DNA of 46,553 nt. It comes from Variovorax sp. GTDB lineage: Bacteria; Pseudomonadota; Gammaproteobacteria; Burkholderiales; Burkholderiaceae_C. The notes under the pieces are model-generated. The model saw only the letters and a program-made list of their open reading frames with translations. It did no database searches and had not been told where the DNA came from. The position numbers and the translations under genes were made by a program. Shown piece after piece: positions 26,220 through 33,246 of this stretch. Numbering within the stretch: position 1 is the stretch's first letter; the number at the start of each line of letters is the position of its first letter. The stretch lies in NCBI GenBank assembly GCA_004210915.1, contig SEGS01000018.1:1-46553 (forward strand). Direction: 5' to 3'.

Positions 26220-26444
26220 ATGAACATCGACAACCTGGTGCGCATGGCGAACCGCATCGGTGCCTTCTTCGAGGCGATGCCCGATCGTCAGGAGGCGCTG
26301 CAGGACATCGCCCAGCACATCAAGCGGTTCTGGGCCCCGCGCATGCGGCGTGAGTTGCTTGCCCATGTCGACGAACAGCACGGCGATGGCCTCGACGACG
26401 TGGTGTTGGTCGCGCTGCGGCAGCACCGGGCGCTGGTCGACTGA
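26220..26444 (+). CDS. fdsD: formate dehydrogenase, delta subunit
   Basis: This is a small accessory protein of the Fds complex, 74 residues. MNIDNLVRMANRIGAFFEAMPD at the start and HIKRFWAPRMRREL in the middle are family hallmarks. It is thought to be needed for assembly of active enzyme. It lies 34 bases after fdsA and ends the operon; the next gene converges. In Cupriavidus the FdhD-like fdsC separates fdsA from fdsD, but no such gene exists here. Confidence 0.92.
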   Translation: MNIDNLVRMANRIGAFFEAMPDRQEALQDIAQHIKRFWAPRMRRELLAHVDEQHGDGLDDVVLVALRQHRALVD

Positions 26445-26498
26445 GGCCGCTTCCACACGCCTCGACGTCCGCGGGGTGCCGGTGTACGGCTCGCCGGG

Positions 26499-27311
26499 TC
26501 AGTCCCAGGCTGGCGCCAGACCTTCCGGGCTCGTGAGGCGCTCGCCGCGATCGAGCGTTGCGATCTGCGCCATTTCGTCGTCGCGCAACGTGAGCGCTTG
26601 CGCCTGCAGGTTGCTTTCAAGGTTGGCGCGCTTCGTCGACGACGGGATCACCGCGTAGCCCAACTGCATCGCCCACGCCAGCACGACCTGCGCGGTCGTC
26701 GCGCCGTGCGCCGCGGCGATGGATTCGATCACCGGGTCCTTCAGCACCTTGCCGTAGGCCAGCGTCATGTACGAGGTAATGCGGATGCCTTCGGACTTGG
26801 CGAAGTCGGCGACCGTGCGGTTCTGCAGGTAGGGATGGAGCTCGATCTGATTGGTGGCGATCGCGTCGGCGCCGACCGCTGCGATCGCTTCCTTCATCAG
26901 CGCCACGGTGAAGTTCGACACACCGATTCGCTTCGTCAAGCCCTGCGCTTTGGCCTCGGCCAGCGCGCCCATGAACTCGGCGACTGGTACCGCGTTCTTC
27001 GGCGACGGCCAGTGGATCAGCGTCAGGTCCACGTGGTCCGTGCGCAGCTTCGCGAGGCTGTCTGTCAGGCTTGGAACGAGCTTGTCCTGCGCATAGTTGG
27101 CGGTCCAGATCTTCGTGGTGATGAAGAGTTCATCGCGCGGCACGCCGCTTTCGGCAATCGCCTGGCCGACTTCGGTCTCGTTGCCGTAGATCTGCGCGGT
27201 GTCGACGAGGCGGTAACCGAGTTCGAGGCCGGTCTTGACCGAGTCGATGACGACCTGGTCTTTCAGGCGGAAAGTGCCGAGGCCGAAGGCGGGGATGGTG
27301 TTCGTGTTCAT
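26499..27311 (-). CDS. aldo/keto reductase (2,5-diketo-gluconate reductase-like)
   Basis: This is an NADPH-dependent TIM-barrel carbonyl reductase of 270 residues. The catalytic tetrad is visible: Asp and Tyr in [11 protein letters not shown], Lys in FITTKIW, and His in LTLIHWPSP. The C-terminal cofactor segment [15 protein letters not shown] is the NADPH-binding motif. It is similar in size and motifs to DkgB-type enzymes. It is downstream of the MFS exporter on the same strand, 63 bases away with a hairpin between. The reductase/exporter/LysR trio suggests a response to a toxic aldehyde or similar compound (inference). Confidence 0.92.
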   Translation of the reverse strand: MNTNTIPAFGLGTFRLKDQVVIDSVKTGLELGYRLVDTAQIYGNETEVGQAIAESGVPRDELFITTKIWTANYAQDKLVPSLTDSLAKLRTDHVDLTLIHWPSPKNAVPVAEFMGALAEAKAQGLTKRIGVSNFTVALMKEAIAAVGADAIATNQIELHPYLQNRTVADFAKSEGIRITSYMTLAYGKVLKDPVIESIAAAHGATTAQVVLAWAMQLGYAVIPSSTKRANLESNLQAQALTLRDDEMAQIATLDRGERLTSPEGLAPAWD

Positions 27312-27338
27312 GATTTGAATGTGTTGAGGTGTATGGAT

Positions 27339-27357
27339 CTTCCCCCTCGCGGGGAAG
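27339..27357. repeat. hairpin between MFS and aldo/keto reductase genes
   Basis: CTTCCCC (27339-27345) and GGGGAAG (27351-27357) form a 7-base perfect stem with a five-base loop. Its form resembles short dispersed intergenic hairpins of Comamonadaceae. It could attenuate read-through from the MFS gene into the reductase gene. Confidence 0.5.
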
Positions 27358-27374
27358 GCTGATGGGCGCTGCTT

Positions 27375-28577
27375 TCAGTGACCCGCAGGCACCGGCCCAT
27401 TGGCGCGGACCGGAATGCCGCTGCGCTGGTCGAGCACGCCGCTCCACTGTGTGAGCGCGAGAGATACCAGCACCACCAGCGCCCCGATCCACGGCGTGTG
27501 CATCAGTCCGAGGTGCGTGACGATCAGGCCACCCGCCCAGGCCGCGCCGGCGATGCCAAGGTTGAAGGCGGCGATATTGAGGCCCGAAGCCACATCGACC
27601 GCCTGCGGCGTGAAGCGTTCCGCCTGCTTCACGACATAGACCTGCAAGCCCGGCACATTGCCGAACGCGACCGCGCCCCAGGCCAGCACCGTGGCCAGCG
27701 CCAGCCACTTGTGCGGCGCGGTGAACTGCAACACGAGCAGCACGGCCGCCAGCAAGAGGAAAACGATCTTCAGCGCAGGAATCGGCCCGCGCCGGTCGGC
27801 CAGCTTGCCGCCCCAGATGTTGCCCACCGCCACCGAGATGCCATACACGAGCATCACCCAGCCCACCGCGCCGGCGCTGAAGCCGGACACGTCGGTGAGG
27901 ATCGGCGCGAGAAAGGTGAACGGAATGAAGGAGCCGCCGTAGCCGATGGCCGTCTTGGCATAGACCAGCAGGAGGCGGGGCTCGGCCAGCACCTTCGCCT
28001 GCTGCGCGAGCGAGGCGGGCGGCGTGTGGCGAATGTCCTTCGGCACGAAGACGAGGCTGCCGACGGACGCGATCACACCCAGCGCCGACACGGCCAGGAA
28101 GGTTTCGCGCCACCCGAAGTGCTGCCCGATGAAGGTGCCCAGCGGCACGCCCGTGACCAGCGCCACCGTGAGCCCGGTGAACATGATCGCGATGGCGCTC
28201 GCCGCCTTTTCCTTCGGCACCAAGCAGATCGCGATGGTCGAGCCGATCGAGAAGAACACGCCGTGCGCAAGCCCGGTGAGCACCCGCGCAGCGACCAGCG
28301 TTTCGTAGCTCGGCGCCTGCCATGCAAGCAGGTTGCCGACCGTGAAGAGCGCCATCAGCCCGAGCAGCAGCGCCTTGCGCGGCACGCGGCCGGTGAGCGC
28401 CGTGAGCACCGGCGCGCCGATGGCGACACCCAGCGCGTAAAGGCTGACCAAAAGGCCGGCCGAGGGCAGGCTGATGCCGAGGTCAGTTGCCACGGTGGGC
28501 AGCAGGCCAACGATCACGAACTCGGTCGTGCCGATGGCGAAAGCGCTGAGGGTCAGCGCGAAAAGGGCAATGGGCAT
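27375..28577 (-). CDS. MFS transporter (AraJ/YdhP-like drug or sugar efflux)
   Basis: This is a 12-helix major facilitator exporter of 400 residues. The opening IALFALTLSAFAIGTTEFVIVGLLP is characteristic of the DHA1 arabinose/drug-efflux subgroup. A cytoplasmic-loop motif G-R-V-P-R-K follows helix 2. ATG 28577 is chosen because GGAG lies eight bases upstream; a GTG at 28586 in the same frame is possible. A candidate promoter lies at 28652-28680. The divergent LysR gene (29109) is the probable regulator. Confidence 0.92.
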   Translation of the reverse strand: MPIALFALTLSAFAIGTTEFVIVGLLPTVATDLGISLPSAGLLVSLYALGVAIGAPVLTALTGRVPRKALLLGLMALFTVGNLLAWQAPSYETLVAARVLTGLAHGVFFSIGSTIAICLVPKEKAASAIAIMFTGLTVALVTGVPLGTFIGQHFGWRETFLAVSALGVIASVGSLVFVPKDIRHTPPASLAQQAKVLAEPRLLLVYAKTAIGYGGSFIPFTFLAPILTDVSGFSAGAVGWVMLVYGISVAVGNIWGGKLADRRGPIPALKIVFLLLAAVLLVLQFTAPHKWLALATVLAWGAVAFGNVPGLQVYVVKQAERFTPQAVDVASGLNIAAFNLGIAGAAWAGGLIVTHLGLMHTPWIGALVVLVSLALTQWSGVLDQRSGIPVRANGPVPAGH

Positions 28578-28651
28578 GGAATGCACTCCGTTGAAAGTTG
28601 CACGGAGTGTGGGCGGTTAGCTCTTGCAGAAAAAGCCGTTAGTGCGCCAAA

Positions 28652-28680
28652 GATATTTGACTGAATCGCAACAATCGCAA
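28652..28680 (-). promoter_or_regulatory. candidate promoter of the MFS gene, overlapping a 9-bp tandem repeat
   Basis: On the minus strand TTGCGA is followed by 17 bases and AATATC. The -35 box falls inside a tandem repeat of the unit AATCGCAAC (28664-28672, 28673-28681, and a partial copy to 28687). The repeat may be an activator or repressor site. Confidence 0.45.
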
Positions 28681-28720
28681 CAATCGCGCGCCGCTGCGAA
28701 GCGTATGGACTAAGGCGACT

Positions 28721-29032
28721 TCATCGCTCAGGGCCGCGTGCACCCATCAAATCGCGCACGGCAGTGGCCAATACCAGAAGCGCCAAGCCGGCAGCGGTCA
28801 GGGTTGCCGCCGTGTAGAAACAGAGGAGGGCCCAGTAAAGAACAGGCCGCTCGGCGGCAAGGATGTCAGGGCCTTTGCGGTTGTTGAGCATCCCGCTGCG
28901 CACGCTTTCCACCACTTCAGTCGCTCCAATCACGCAACCCCAGCCGATCAAGGCCGCGATGGCGAGGGCTGCCATCGACTGCAGCCAGGGCCGTCGGCGG
29001 GGGGCAGGGCGAAACGTCGCAGGGTCGGACAT
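28721..29032 (-). CDS. hypothetical small membrane protein
   Basis: This 103-residue protein is not recognised. It has two hydrophobic segments, about residues 22-42 (MAALAIAALIGWGCVIGATEV) and 66-92 (LYWALLCFYTAATLTAAGLA and following), separated by a polar loop containing RSGMLNNRKGP. The N-terminus is basic (RPAPRRRPW), so an inside-in orientation is likely. ATG 29032 lacks a clear ribosome site; an in-frame ATG at 29050 is an alternative. It lies between the MFS gene and the divergent LysR gene. Coding status is supported only by its length and hydrophobic pattern. Confidence 0.6.
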   Translation of the reverse strand: MSDPATFRPAPRRRPWLQSMAALAIAALIGWGCVIGATEVVESVRSGMLNNRKGPDILAAERPVLYWALLCFYTAATLTAAGLALLVLATAVRDLMGARGPER

Positions 29033-29083
29033 GGAGCGGGATCGTGCCACAGGGGCTGCAGAGCCACGTCAGAGTTGGCCGCC

Positions 29084-29108
29084 GACTGTTGATCCAGAAT
29101 CAACAGTC
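29084..29108. promoter_or_regulatory. 25-bp palindrome ending at the LysR start codon
   Basis: Perfect 10-base arms (GACTGTTGAT at 29084-29093 and ATCAACAGTC at 29099-29108) surround CCAGA. The core contains a T-N11-A dyad, the usual LysR-type recognition pattern. The last base is adjacent to the ATG at 29109. It may be an autoregulatory operator, an RNA hairpin at the start codon, or both. Confidence 0.65.
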
Positions 29109-29999
29109 ATGAAGACCACTCTCGAAGAATTGCAGGCCTTTTCCGCCGTGGTCGGCGCCGGCTCCATCACGGCGGCGGCCGATCAACTGGGCCAGACCGT
29201 GTCTGGCATCAGCCGCGCGCTGGGCCGGCTCGAGAAGAAGCTCGACACCACGCTGCTGCGCCGCACCACGCGCCGCATCGAGCTGACGGAAGAGGGCGCG
29301 ACCTTTCTGGCGTACACCCGCGCGATCCTCGCGTCGATCGACGATGCCGAAGAGCAGATCGCCGCGCGGCGCCAGCAGCCGTCGGGCCTCTTGCGCGTGA
29401 ACGCCGCCACGCCCTTCATGCTGCACGCCATCGTGCCGCTGGTGCCCGAGTTCCGCCTCGCCTACCCGCAGATCACGCTGGAGCTGGACACCGACGAACT
29501 GAACATTGACCTGCTGGAACGCCGCACCGACATCGCGATCCGCATCGGCGCGCTGCGCGATTCCACGCTGCACGCGCGCCCGCTGTGCACCAGCCGGCTG
29601 CGCATCCTCGCGAGCCCGGCGTACATCGCTGCGCACGGCAAACCGAAGAATGTGGCCAGCCTCGCGCAGCACACGCTGCTCGGCTTCACGCAGCCCGAGT
29701 CGCTGAACCGCTGGCCGCTGCGCGGCGCGCACGGCGACGAATGGCCCACCGCGCCGGCCATCAAGGTGTCGAACGGCGAAACGTTGCGCCAACTCGCGCT
29801 GCAAGGTGCGGGCATCGCGTGCCTGTCCGACTTCATGACCGGGCTCGACCGCGATCGCGGTGACCTGGTGCAGATGCTGGTGAAGGAGACGGTGGACGTG
29901 CGGCAGGCGATCAACGCCGTGTACTACCGGAACACGCAACTGACGGCGCGGATCGCGTGTTTTCTGGATTTTGTGGGCGCGCGCATGGGCGCTCACTGA
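29109..29999 (+). CDS. LysR family transcriptional regulator
   Basis: This is a 296-residue LysR-type regulator. The HTH is at residues 1-60 (TLEELQAFSAVVGAGSITAAADQLGQTVSGISRALGRLEKKL, then TRRIELTEEG). The effector domain starts near residue 90 and includes GLLRVNAATPFM and DIAIRIGAL. It is divergent from the small membrane protein and the MFS/reductase genes, which are its likely targets. No Shine-Dalgarno sequence is visible before ATG 29109 because the palindrome occupies that position, so translation may be leaderless or structure-dependent. Confidence 0.93.
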   Translation: MKTTLEELQAFSAVVGAGSITAAADQLGQTVSGISRALGRLEKKLDTTLLRRTTRRIELTEEGATFLAYTRAILASIDDAEEQIAARRQQPSGLLRVNAATPFMLHAIVPLVPEFRLAYPQITLELDTDELNIDLLERRTDIAIRIGALRDSTLHARPLCTSRLRILASPAYIAAHGKPKNVASLAQHTLLGFTQPESLNRWPLRGAHGDEWPTAPAIKVSNGETLRQLALQGAGIACLSDFMTGLDRDRGDLVQMLVKETVDVRQAINAVYYRNTQLTARIACFLDFVGARMGAH

Positions 30000-30004
30000 A
30001 CATC

Positions 30005-30568
30005 TCAGCCCAGCCGCGACCCCTTCGGCAGCCGACTCGCCAGCCACGCGTGCACGTCCGCGCGGATGTTCCGGCCTTCCAGCAGGAAGCTCTCGAAACG
30101 GCTCGGCACGTAGGGCAGGTAGACCAGCGGCATGCCCGCTTCCTCGGGCGTGCGCGCGGCCTTGCGGTGGTTGCACGCGGCGCAGGCGCTGACCAGGTTC
30201 ATCCAGCTCCACGAGCCGCCGCGCGATTCGGGCAGCACGTGTTCGCACTGCAGGTCGCGCTCGGCAAACACCTGCGCGCAGTAGGCGCAGGTGTGGCGGT
30301 CGCGGCGCAGCAGCTTGGTCTTGGTCACGCCGGGCACGAGGTCGAAGAGGTTGATCTTCGACGCGCCGCGCAGCGCGATGATCGGCGCCACCTCGATGCG
30401 CGACTGCACGCCGCGCGCGACGTTGAAGCCGCCGCGCAGCAGCGCGAGCGGGCGCGCACCGTCTTCCCACGCCACCGCATCGCTGGCGTAGTGCAGCGCG
30501 GCCTGCTCGAGCGAGATCCAGGCTTGCGGGGTGCCCTGGATGTCGAGTTGCAGGACGTGCTTGTGCAT
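30005..30568 (-). CDS. HNH endonuclease family protein
   Basis: This is a predicted nuclease of 187 residues. The zinc-supported HNH region is at about residues 92-145: CAYCAQVF, then CEHVLPESRGGSWSWMNLVSAC with the first catalytic His, Asn and C-x2-C, ending ACNHRKAART. The N-terminal 90 residues are of unknown role. ATG 30568 follows GGAGGCGATCACC. It lies 47 bases downstream of tRNA-His on the same strand, with no clear promoter between, so it may be read from the tRNA unit. This HNH type is widespread in proteobacterial chromosomes; its job is unknown. Confidence 0.88.
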   Translation of the reverse strand: MHKHVLQLDIQGTPQAWISLEQAALHYASDAVAWEDGARPLALLRGGFNVARGVQSRIEVAPIIALRGASKINLFDLVPGVTKTKLLRRDRHTCAYCAQVFAERDLQCEHVLPESRGGSWSWMNLVSACAACNHRKAARTPEEAGMPLVYLPYVPSRFESFLLEGRNIRADVHAWLASRLPKGSRLG

Positions 30569-30615
30569 GGTGATCGCCTCCTTCGGCGGCGCTGAGGTCG
30601 TTGTGTTGAAGAAGA

Positions 30616-30690
30616 TGGGTTGCACGAACGGAATCGAACCGTCGTCAGCGGGACCACAGCCCGCGGCTCTGCCATTGAGCTACGCGCAAC
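30616..30690 (-). tRNA. tRNA-His (GTG anticodon)
   Basis: The minus strand folds as a cloverleaf with acceptor TTGCGCG / CGTGCAA, an encoded G at -1 facing C73 (the histidine identity pair), and 3' CCA (30616-30618). The anticodon stem is GCGGG / CCCGC with loop CTGTGGT. D and T arms (GCTC..GAGC; GACGG-TTCGATT-CCGTT) are intact. Confidence 0.95.
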
Positions 30691-30701
30691 ATCGAAACGG
30701 A

Positions 30702-30778
30702 TGGCCCCACGTGCACGACTCGAACGTGCAACCCCTTGCTTCGTAGGCAAGTGCTCTGATCCATTGAGCTAACGCGGG
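30702..30778 (-). tRNA. tRNA-Arg (ACG anticodon)
   Basis: Cloverleaf on the minus strand: acceptor CCCGCGT / ACGTGGG, G73 and encoded CCA (30702-30704). The anticodon stem is CTTGC / GCAAG with loop CTACGAA; A34 is expected to become inosine through TadA. The T arm is GCACG-TTCGAGT-CGTGC. Confidence 0.95.
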
Positions 30779-30879
30779 ATCGAAAAAAGTGTCCGGTTAC
30801 GGGTTCCGGCGCCGCCCAATCTTTGCGGCCGGTTTCCGCGGGAGGGCCATCTGCATGGCCCTGTCCCGCTTGGGTTGGT

Positions 30880-30956
30880 TGGTCTGCGTGGCTGGATTCG
30901 AACCAGCGACCTTCTGGTTCCAAACCAGACGCGCTACCAGGCTGCGCTACACACAG
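30880..30956 (-). tRNA. tRNA-Pro (TGG anticodon)
   Basis: Cloverleaf on the minus strand: acceptor CTGTGTG / CACGCAG, A73 and encoded CCA (30880-30882). The anticodon stem is TCTGG / CCAGA with loop TTTGGAA. The D arm has GCGC...GCGC as in E. coli tRNA-Pro. It is the first of three tRNA genes on this strand. Confidence 0.95.
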
Positions 30957-31129
30957 ATCGTGTCCATTTCGGCTGTGCCCTCACGCGACCGGTCGTGCGT
31001 CTGGCGCACGGCCTCGTGATGCGTCGCTGCACAGGGCGATCAACCCCTGCACATCCGGCCAGACCGTCCACGCGGCTTGTTCTGGCGGTGGGTGAAGGCA
31101 CACCCGAAATGGCGAATCAAAGACAAAAC

Positions 31130-31162
31130 AAAAAGGCCCAGAACCTTGCGGTGTCCGGGCCT
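31130..31162 (-). terminator. rho-independent terminator of a minus-strand unit
   Basis: On the minus strand AGGCCC (31162-31157) pairs with GGGCCT (31139-31134). Inside, GGA and ACC pair with GGT and TCT around a GCAA tetraloop, and the stem is followed by TTTTTGTTTTG. No recognised gene ends here. The only open frame just upstream is the 57-codon frame at 31191-31364. Confidence 0.85.
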
Positions 31163-31190
31163 CTGGAAAGAGCGCTTGGGGAAGTGCGCG

Positions 31191-31364
31191 TTACACGCGA
31201 CCTCCGCCCGGGGGTGACACATCCTCATCCGCATGCGCCGGCAACTGCCCTTGCGGTCGCTGGCTGCGGAAAGACGGCGACGGCTTCATCAGCGCCACCG
31301 AGGCACGCACGAACGTCCGGCCCGAGGCGGGTCGAATGCGGGTGAGCGTCAGTGCGGCTTTCAC
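31191..31364 (-). CDS. possible small protein (57 codons) in a promoter-to-terminator unit
   Basis: This GTG-initiated frame reads VKAALTLTRIRPASG at the start and ends PPGGGRV before TAA; it is basic and proline-rich, with no known motif. The ribosome site is weak. It is listed because it lies between a good minus-strand promoter (31436-31464) and a strong terminator (31130-31162) and fills most of that unit. The transcript may instead be a non-coding RNA. Confidence 0.35.
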   Translation of the reverse strand: MKAALTLTRIRPASGRTFVRASVALMKPSPSFRSQRPQGQLPAHADEDVSPPGGGRV

Positions 31365-31435
31365 GATGGGTCCAGTCGGCGTTGTGTGTGAGGTGTGTCT
31401 GAAAAAATATGCGGAGTGATCCGCGAGTGGGTTGG

Positions 31436-31464
31436 ACTGTAAATAGTCTTTACTGCCGCGTCAA
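31436..31464 (-). promoter_or_regulatory. sigma70-like promoter reading toward 31130
   Basis: On the minus strand TTGACG (31464-31459), 17 bases, then TACAGT (31441-31436). Transcription would start near 31429 and meet a GCGGA / TCCGC hairpin (31411-31424) at once. The same region holds a GTAAA-TAGTC-TTTAC dyad (31439-31453), a possible operator for the neighbouring HTH gene. Confidence 0.55.
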
Positions 31465-31508
31465 CACCCTCGACAATCCTTTTTCCGAATCGTTGTCGTT
31501 TTTGCACA

Positions 31509-31901
31509 GTGCCTCCCAACACCACCGTCACGCGCCGCCGCAATGTGCTGCTGCTGCACCGCCGTTTTCTGGAGCAGGCCATCGCTGCCGGCTTGCCCGC
31601 GAAGGGGCTCGATCAGGCCTTTGCGCTGAAGATCGAGGTGTCGCCCAGTATGTGGAGCCAGATCAAAAGTTCGCGCCCGATCGGCGACACGCTGGCGCGG
31701 CAGATCGAGTCGCATTGCGCGGTCGAAGCGCACTGGTTGGACCGAGACGATCTCGTGGCCGATGTGCCGCCCGACCCGGCCGAAGAGCGCTTCATCGCTG
31801 CGGCGCGAAAGGCTTGGCGTGAGGCCAACGCCAAGGGCAAGCGGGACCTCGCGCGTGCGCTGCAAACCGTGGCGGCGCCCGGCAGCAAAAACATGAGCTG
31901 A
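31509..31901 (+). CDS. small HTH-like regulator, unrecognised family
   Basis: This 130-residue protein is not firmly identified. Residues 15-75 (LHRRFLEQAIAAG, then FALKIEVSPSMWSQIKSSRPIGDTLARQIE) look like a Cro/C1-type helix-turn-helix with a recognition helix in SPSMWSQIKSS. The C-terminus is charged and helical. The start is a GTG at 31509 without a clear ribosome site; the true start is uncertain. A dyad lies 56 bases upstream in the divergent region shared with the minus-strand unit, which would fit autoregulation. Confidence 0.65.
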   Translation: MPPNTTVTRRRNVLLLHRRFLEQAIAAGLPAKGLDQAFALKIEVSPSMWSQIKSSRPIGDTLARQIESHCAVEAHWLDRDDLVADVPPDPAEERFIAAARKAWREANAKGKRDLARALQTVAAPGSKNMS

Positions 31902-31926
31902 CAGACCGACGCCCCGCCGCCAGCAT

Positions 31927-31943
31927 GAGTCATCTGATGACTC
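31927..31943. terminator. hairpin after the small HTH gene
   Basis: GAGTCAT (31927-31933) and ATGACTC (31937-31943) form a perfect 7-base stem with a three-base loop, 26 bases after the HTH stop. There is no T run, so it is a weak terminator candidate or an operator. Confidence 0.4.
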
Positions 31944-31948
31944 GGGGG

Positions 31949-32004
31949 GCGCGTGTTTACCGCCAGACTGACGGATTTGCCAATTGAGTTAAGGGTTTAC
32001 GCGC
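31949..32004 (-). other. tRNA-like fragment
   Basis: The ends GCGCGT (31949-31954) and ACGCGC (31999-32004) are complementary. On the minus strand the interior contains a D-arm-like TTAACTCAATTGGCA and an anticodon-arm-like CCGTCAGTCTGGCGG, but no T arm, and the D stem does not pair. It resembles the 5' half of a decayed tRNA gene; chance similarity cannot be excluded. Confidence 0.3.
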
Positions 32005-32015
32005 AGTCCGGCACA

Positions 32016-32045
32016 TTGACAGCCGAGCACTCGTACTCGAATAAT
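32016..32045 (+). promoter_or_regulatory. sigma70 promoter of the lactonase-Bug-dehydratase operon
   Basis: TTGACA (32016-32021), 18 bases, then AATAAT (32040-32045). Transcription would start near 32052. A GTACG-ACAA-CGTAC palindrome (32056-32069) lies directly after it and could be a repressor site. Confidence 0.7.
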
Positions 32046-32101
32046 CCACCAGGTTGTACGACAACGTACGACATGAATCAATCACTTCTGCACACACTCC
32101 C

Positions 32102-33208
32102 ATGAACACACCCTCGATGCCGCAGCGTACGAAGTGGTCCCGCGCCGGCGCTGTGCTCGTGACCGCGGCCGGACTTTGGGCTGCGGCCTCGGCGCATGCC
32201 GCGACCTATGTGTACGTGGCCAACGCGGACAGCCAGGACATCTCGGTGCTCGAGCTCGACCGGAGCCAGGGGCAACTCAAGGCGCTCGACACGGTGGCCA
32301 TCGGGGGCATGGTGATGCCGATGACGGTGAGCCCGGACAAGCGCTTCCTCTATGCCGCGCTGCGCTCGCAGCCGTTCCGCGTCACCAGCTTCGCCATCGA
32401 CGCCACGAATGGCCGCTTGCGCAAACTGGGCGAGGCACCGTTGGCAGACAGCATGGCCAACATCGACGTGGACGCGTCGGGTCGCTGGCTGTTCGCCGCG
32501 TCGTACCCGGGCCACAAGATCACGGTGAATTCGATCGGCAAGGACGGCGCGGTCGGCGCCGTGCAGCAACTGATTCCGACGGCGCCGAACGCCCATGCGA
32601 TCCATGCCGATGCCGCCAACCGCTTCGTGGTGGCCACGAGCCTGGGCGGCGACAACCTCTCGATCTGGCGCTTCGACGCCGATAAGGGCCAGCTCACGCC
32701 CCACGAACCGGCGCTCGTCACGACCGCCGCAAAGGCCGGCGCGCGCCATTTCGTCTGGGGCAAGGCGCAGCGCTTCCTCTATCTGGTGAACGAGCTGGAC
32801 GCGTCGCTCTACGTCTATGCGTGGGATGCCGCGCGCGGCGCGCTGCGCGAGTTGCAGCGCACCACCACGCTGCCGGCGGGCTTCGCCGGCAAGCCGTGGG
32901 CGGCCGACATGCACCTGACGCCTGATGGAAAGTACCTGTACGCATCGGAGCGAACGTCCAGCACGATCTCGGCGTTCCGCGTCGATCCTGCGAGCGGCCT
33001 GCTGCAGCCCCTGGGCCAGACCGCGACGGAAACCACGCCGCGCGGCTTTGCCATCGATTCGACCGGCCGCTATCTCGTGGTGGCCGGGCAGGGCTCGCAC
33101 AGCGTGTCGGTGCATGCGATCGATGGCGCGAGCGGGGCGCTTGGCGCGCCGAAAAGCCTGGCCGTCGGCAAGAACCCGAACTGGATCGAAATCGTCGATT
33201 TGCCCTGA
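32102..33208 (+). CDS. exported lactonase family (6-phosphogluconolactonase-like) beta-propeller
   Basis: This is a seven-bladed propeller of the PF10282 lactonase family, 368 residues. A signal peptide (residues about 10-35, ending ASAHAAT) indicates export, unlike cytosolic YbhE/Pgl. Repeating blade motifs are seen, for example VYVANADSQDISVLELD, FLYAALRSQPFRVTSFAID, YLYASERTSSTISAFRVD and YLVVAGQGSHSVSVHAID. It heads an operon with a Bug protein and a talarate/galactarate dehydratase. A natural role is opening of an aldarate or sugar-acid lactone in the periplasm; that is inference from context. Confidence 0.88.
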   Translation: MNTPSMPQRTKWSRAGAVLVTAAGLWAAASAHAATYVYVANADSQDISVLELDRSQGQLKALDTVAIGGMVMPMTVSPDKRFLYAALRSQPFRVTSFAIDATNGRLRKLGEAPLADSMANIDVDASGRWLFAASYPGHKITVNSIGKDGAVGAVQQLIPTAPNAHAIHADAANRFVVATSLGGDNLSIWRFDADKGQLTPHEPALVTTAAKAGARHFVWGKAQRFLYLVNELDASLYVYAWDAARGALRELQRTTTLPAGFAGKPWAADMHLTPDGKYLYASERTSSTISAFRVDPASGLLQPLGQTATETTPRGFAIDSTGRYLVVAGQGSHSVSVHAIDGASGALGAPKSLAVGKNPNWIEIVDLP

Positions 33209-33246
33209 GGCGCATCGACGACCCATTAAACCCAAGGAGACATTCC

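Noticed and set aside
30996..31010. GTGCG / CGCAC hairpin upstream of tRNA-Pro
   Set aside because: Short stem in GC-rich DNA with no clear link to a promoter or terminator.
30875..31345. Plus-strand frame of 156 codons across tRNA-Pro and the orphan unit
   Set aside because: It reads through a tRNA gene and the terminator and shows no protein-like pattern.
31361..31582. Minus-strand frame of 73 codons overlapping the small HTH gene
   Set aside because: It overlaps the HTH coding sequence and the promoter and has an unlikely composition.
31927..32069. CRISPR-like or phage attachment array formed by the several short repeats here
   Set aside because: The repeats are all different palindromes with no regular spacing, and no integrase or cas gene is present.
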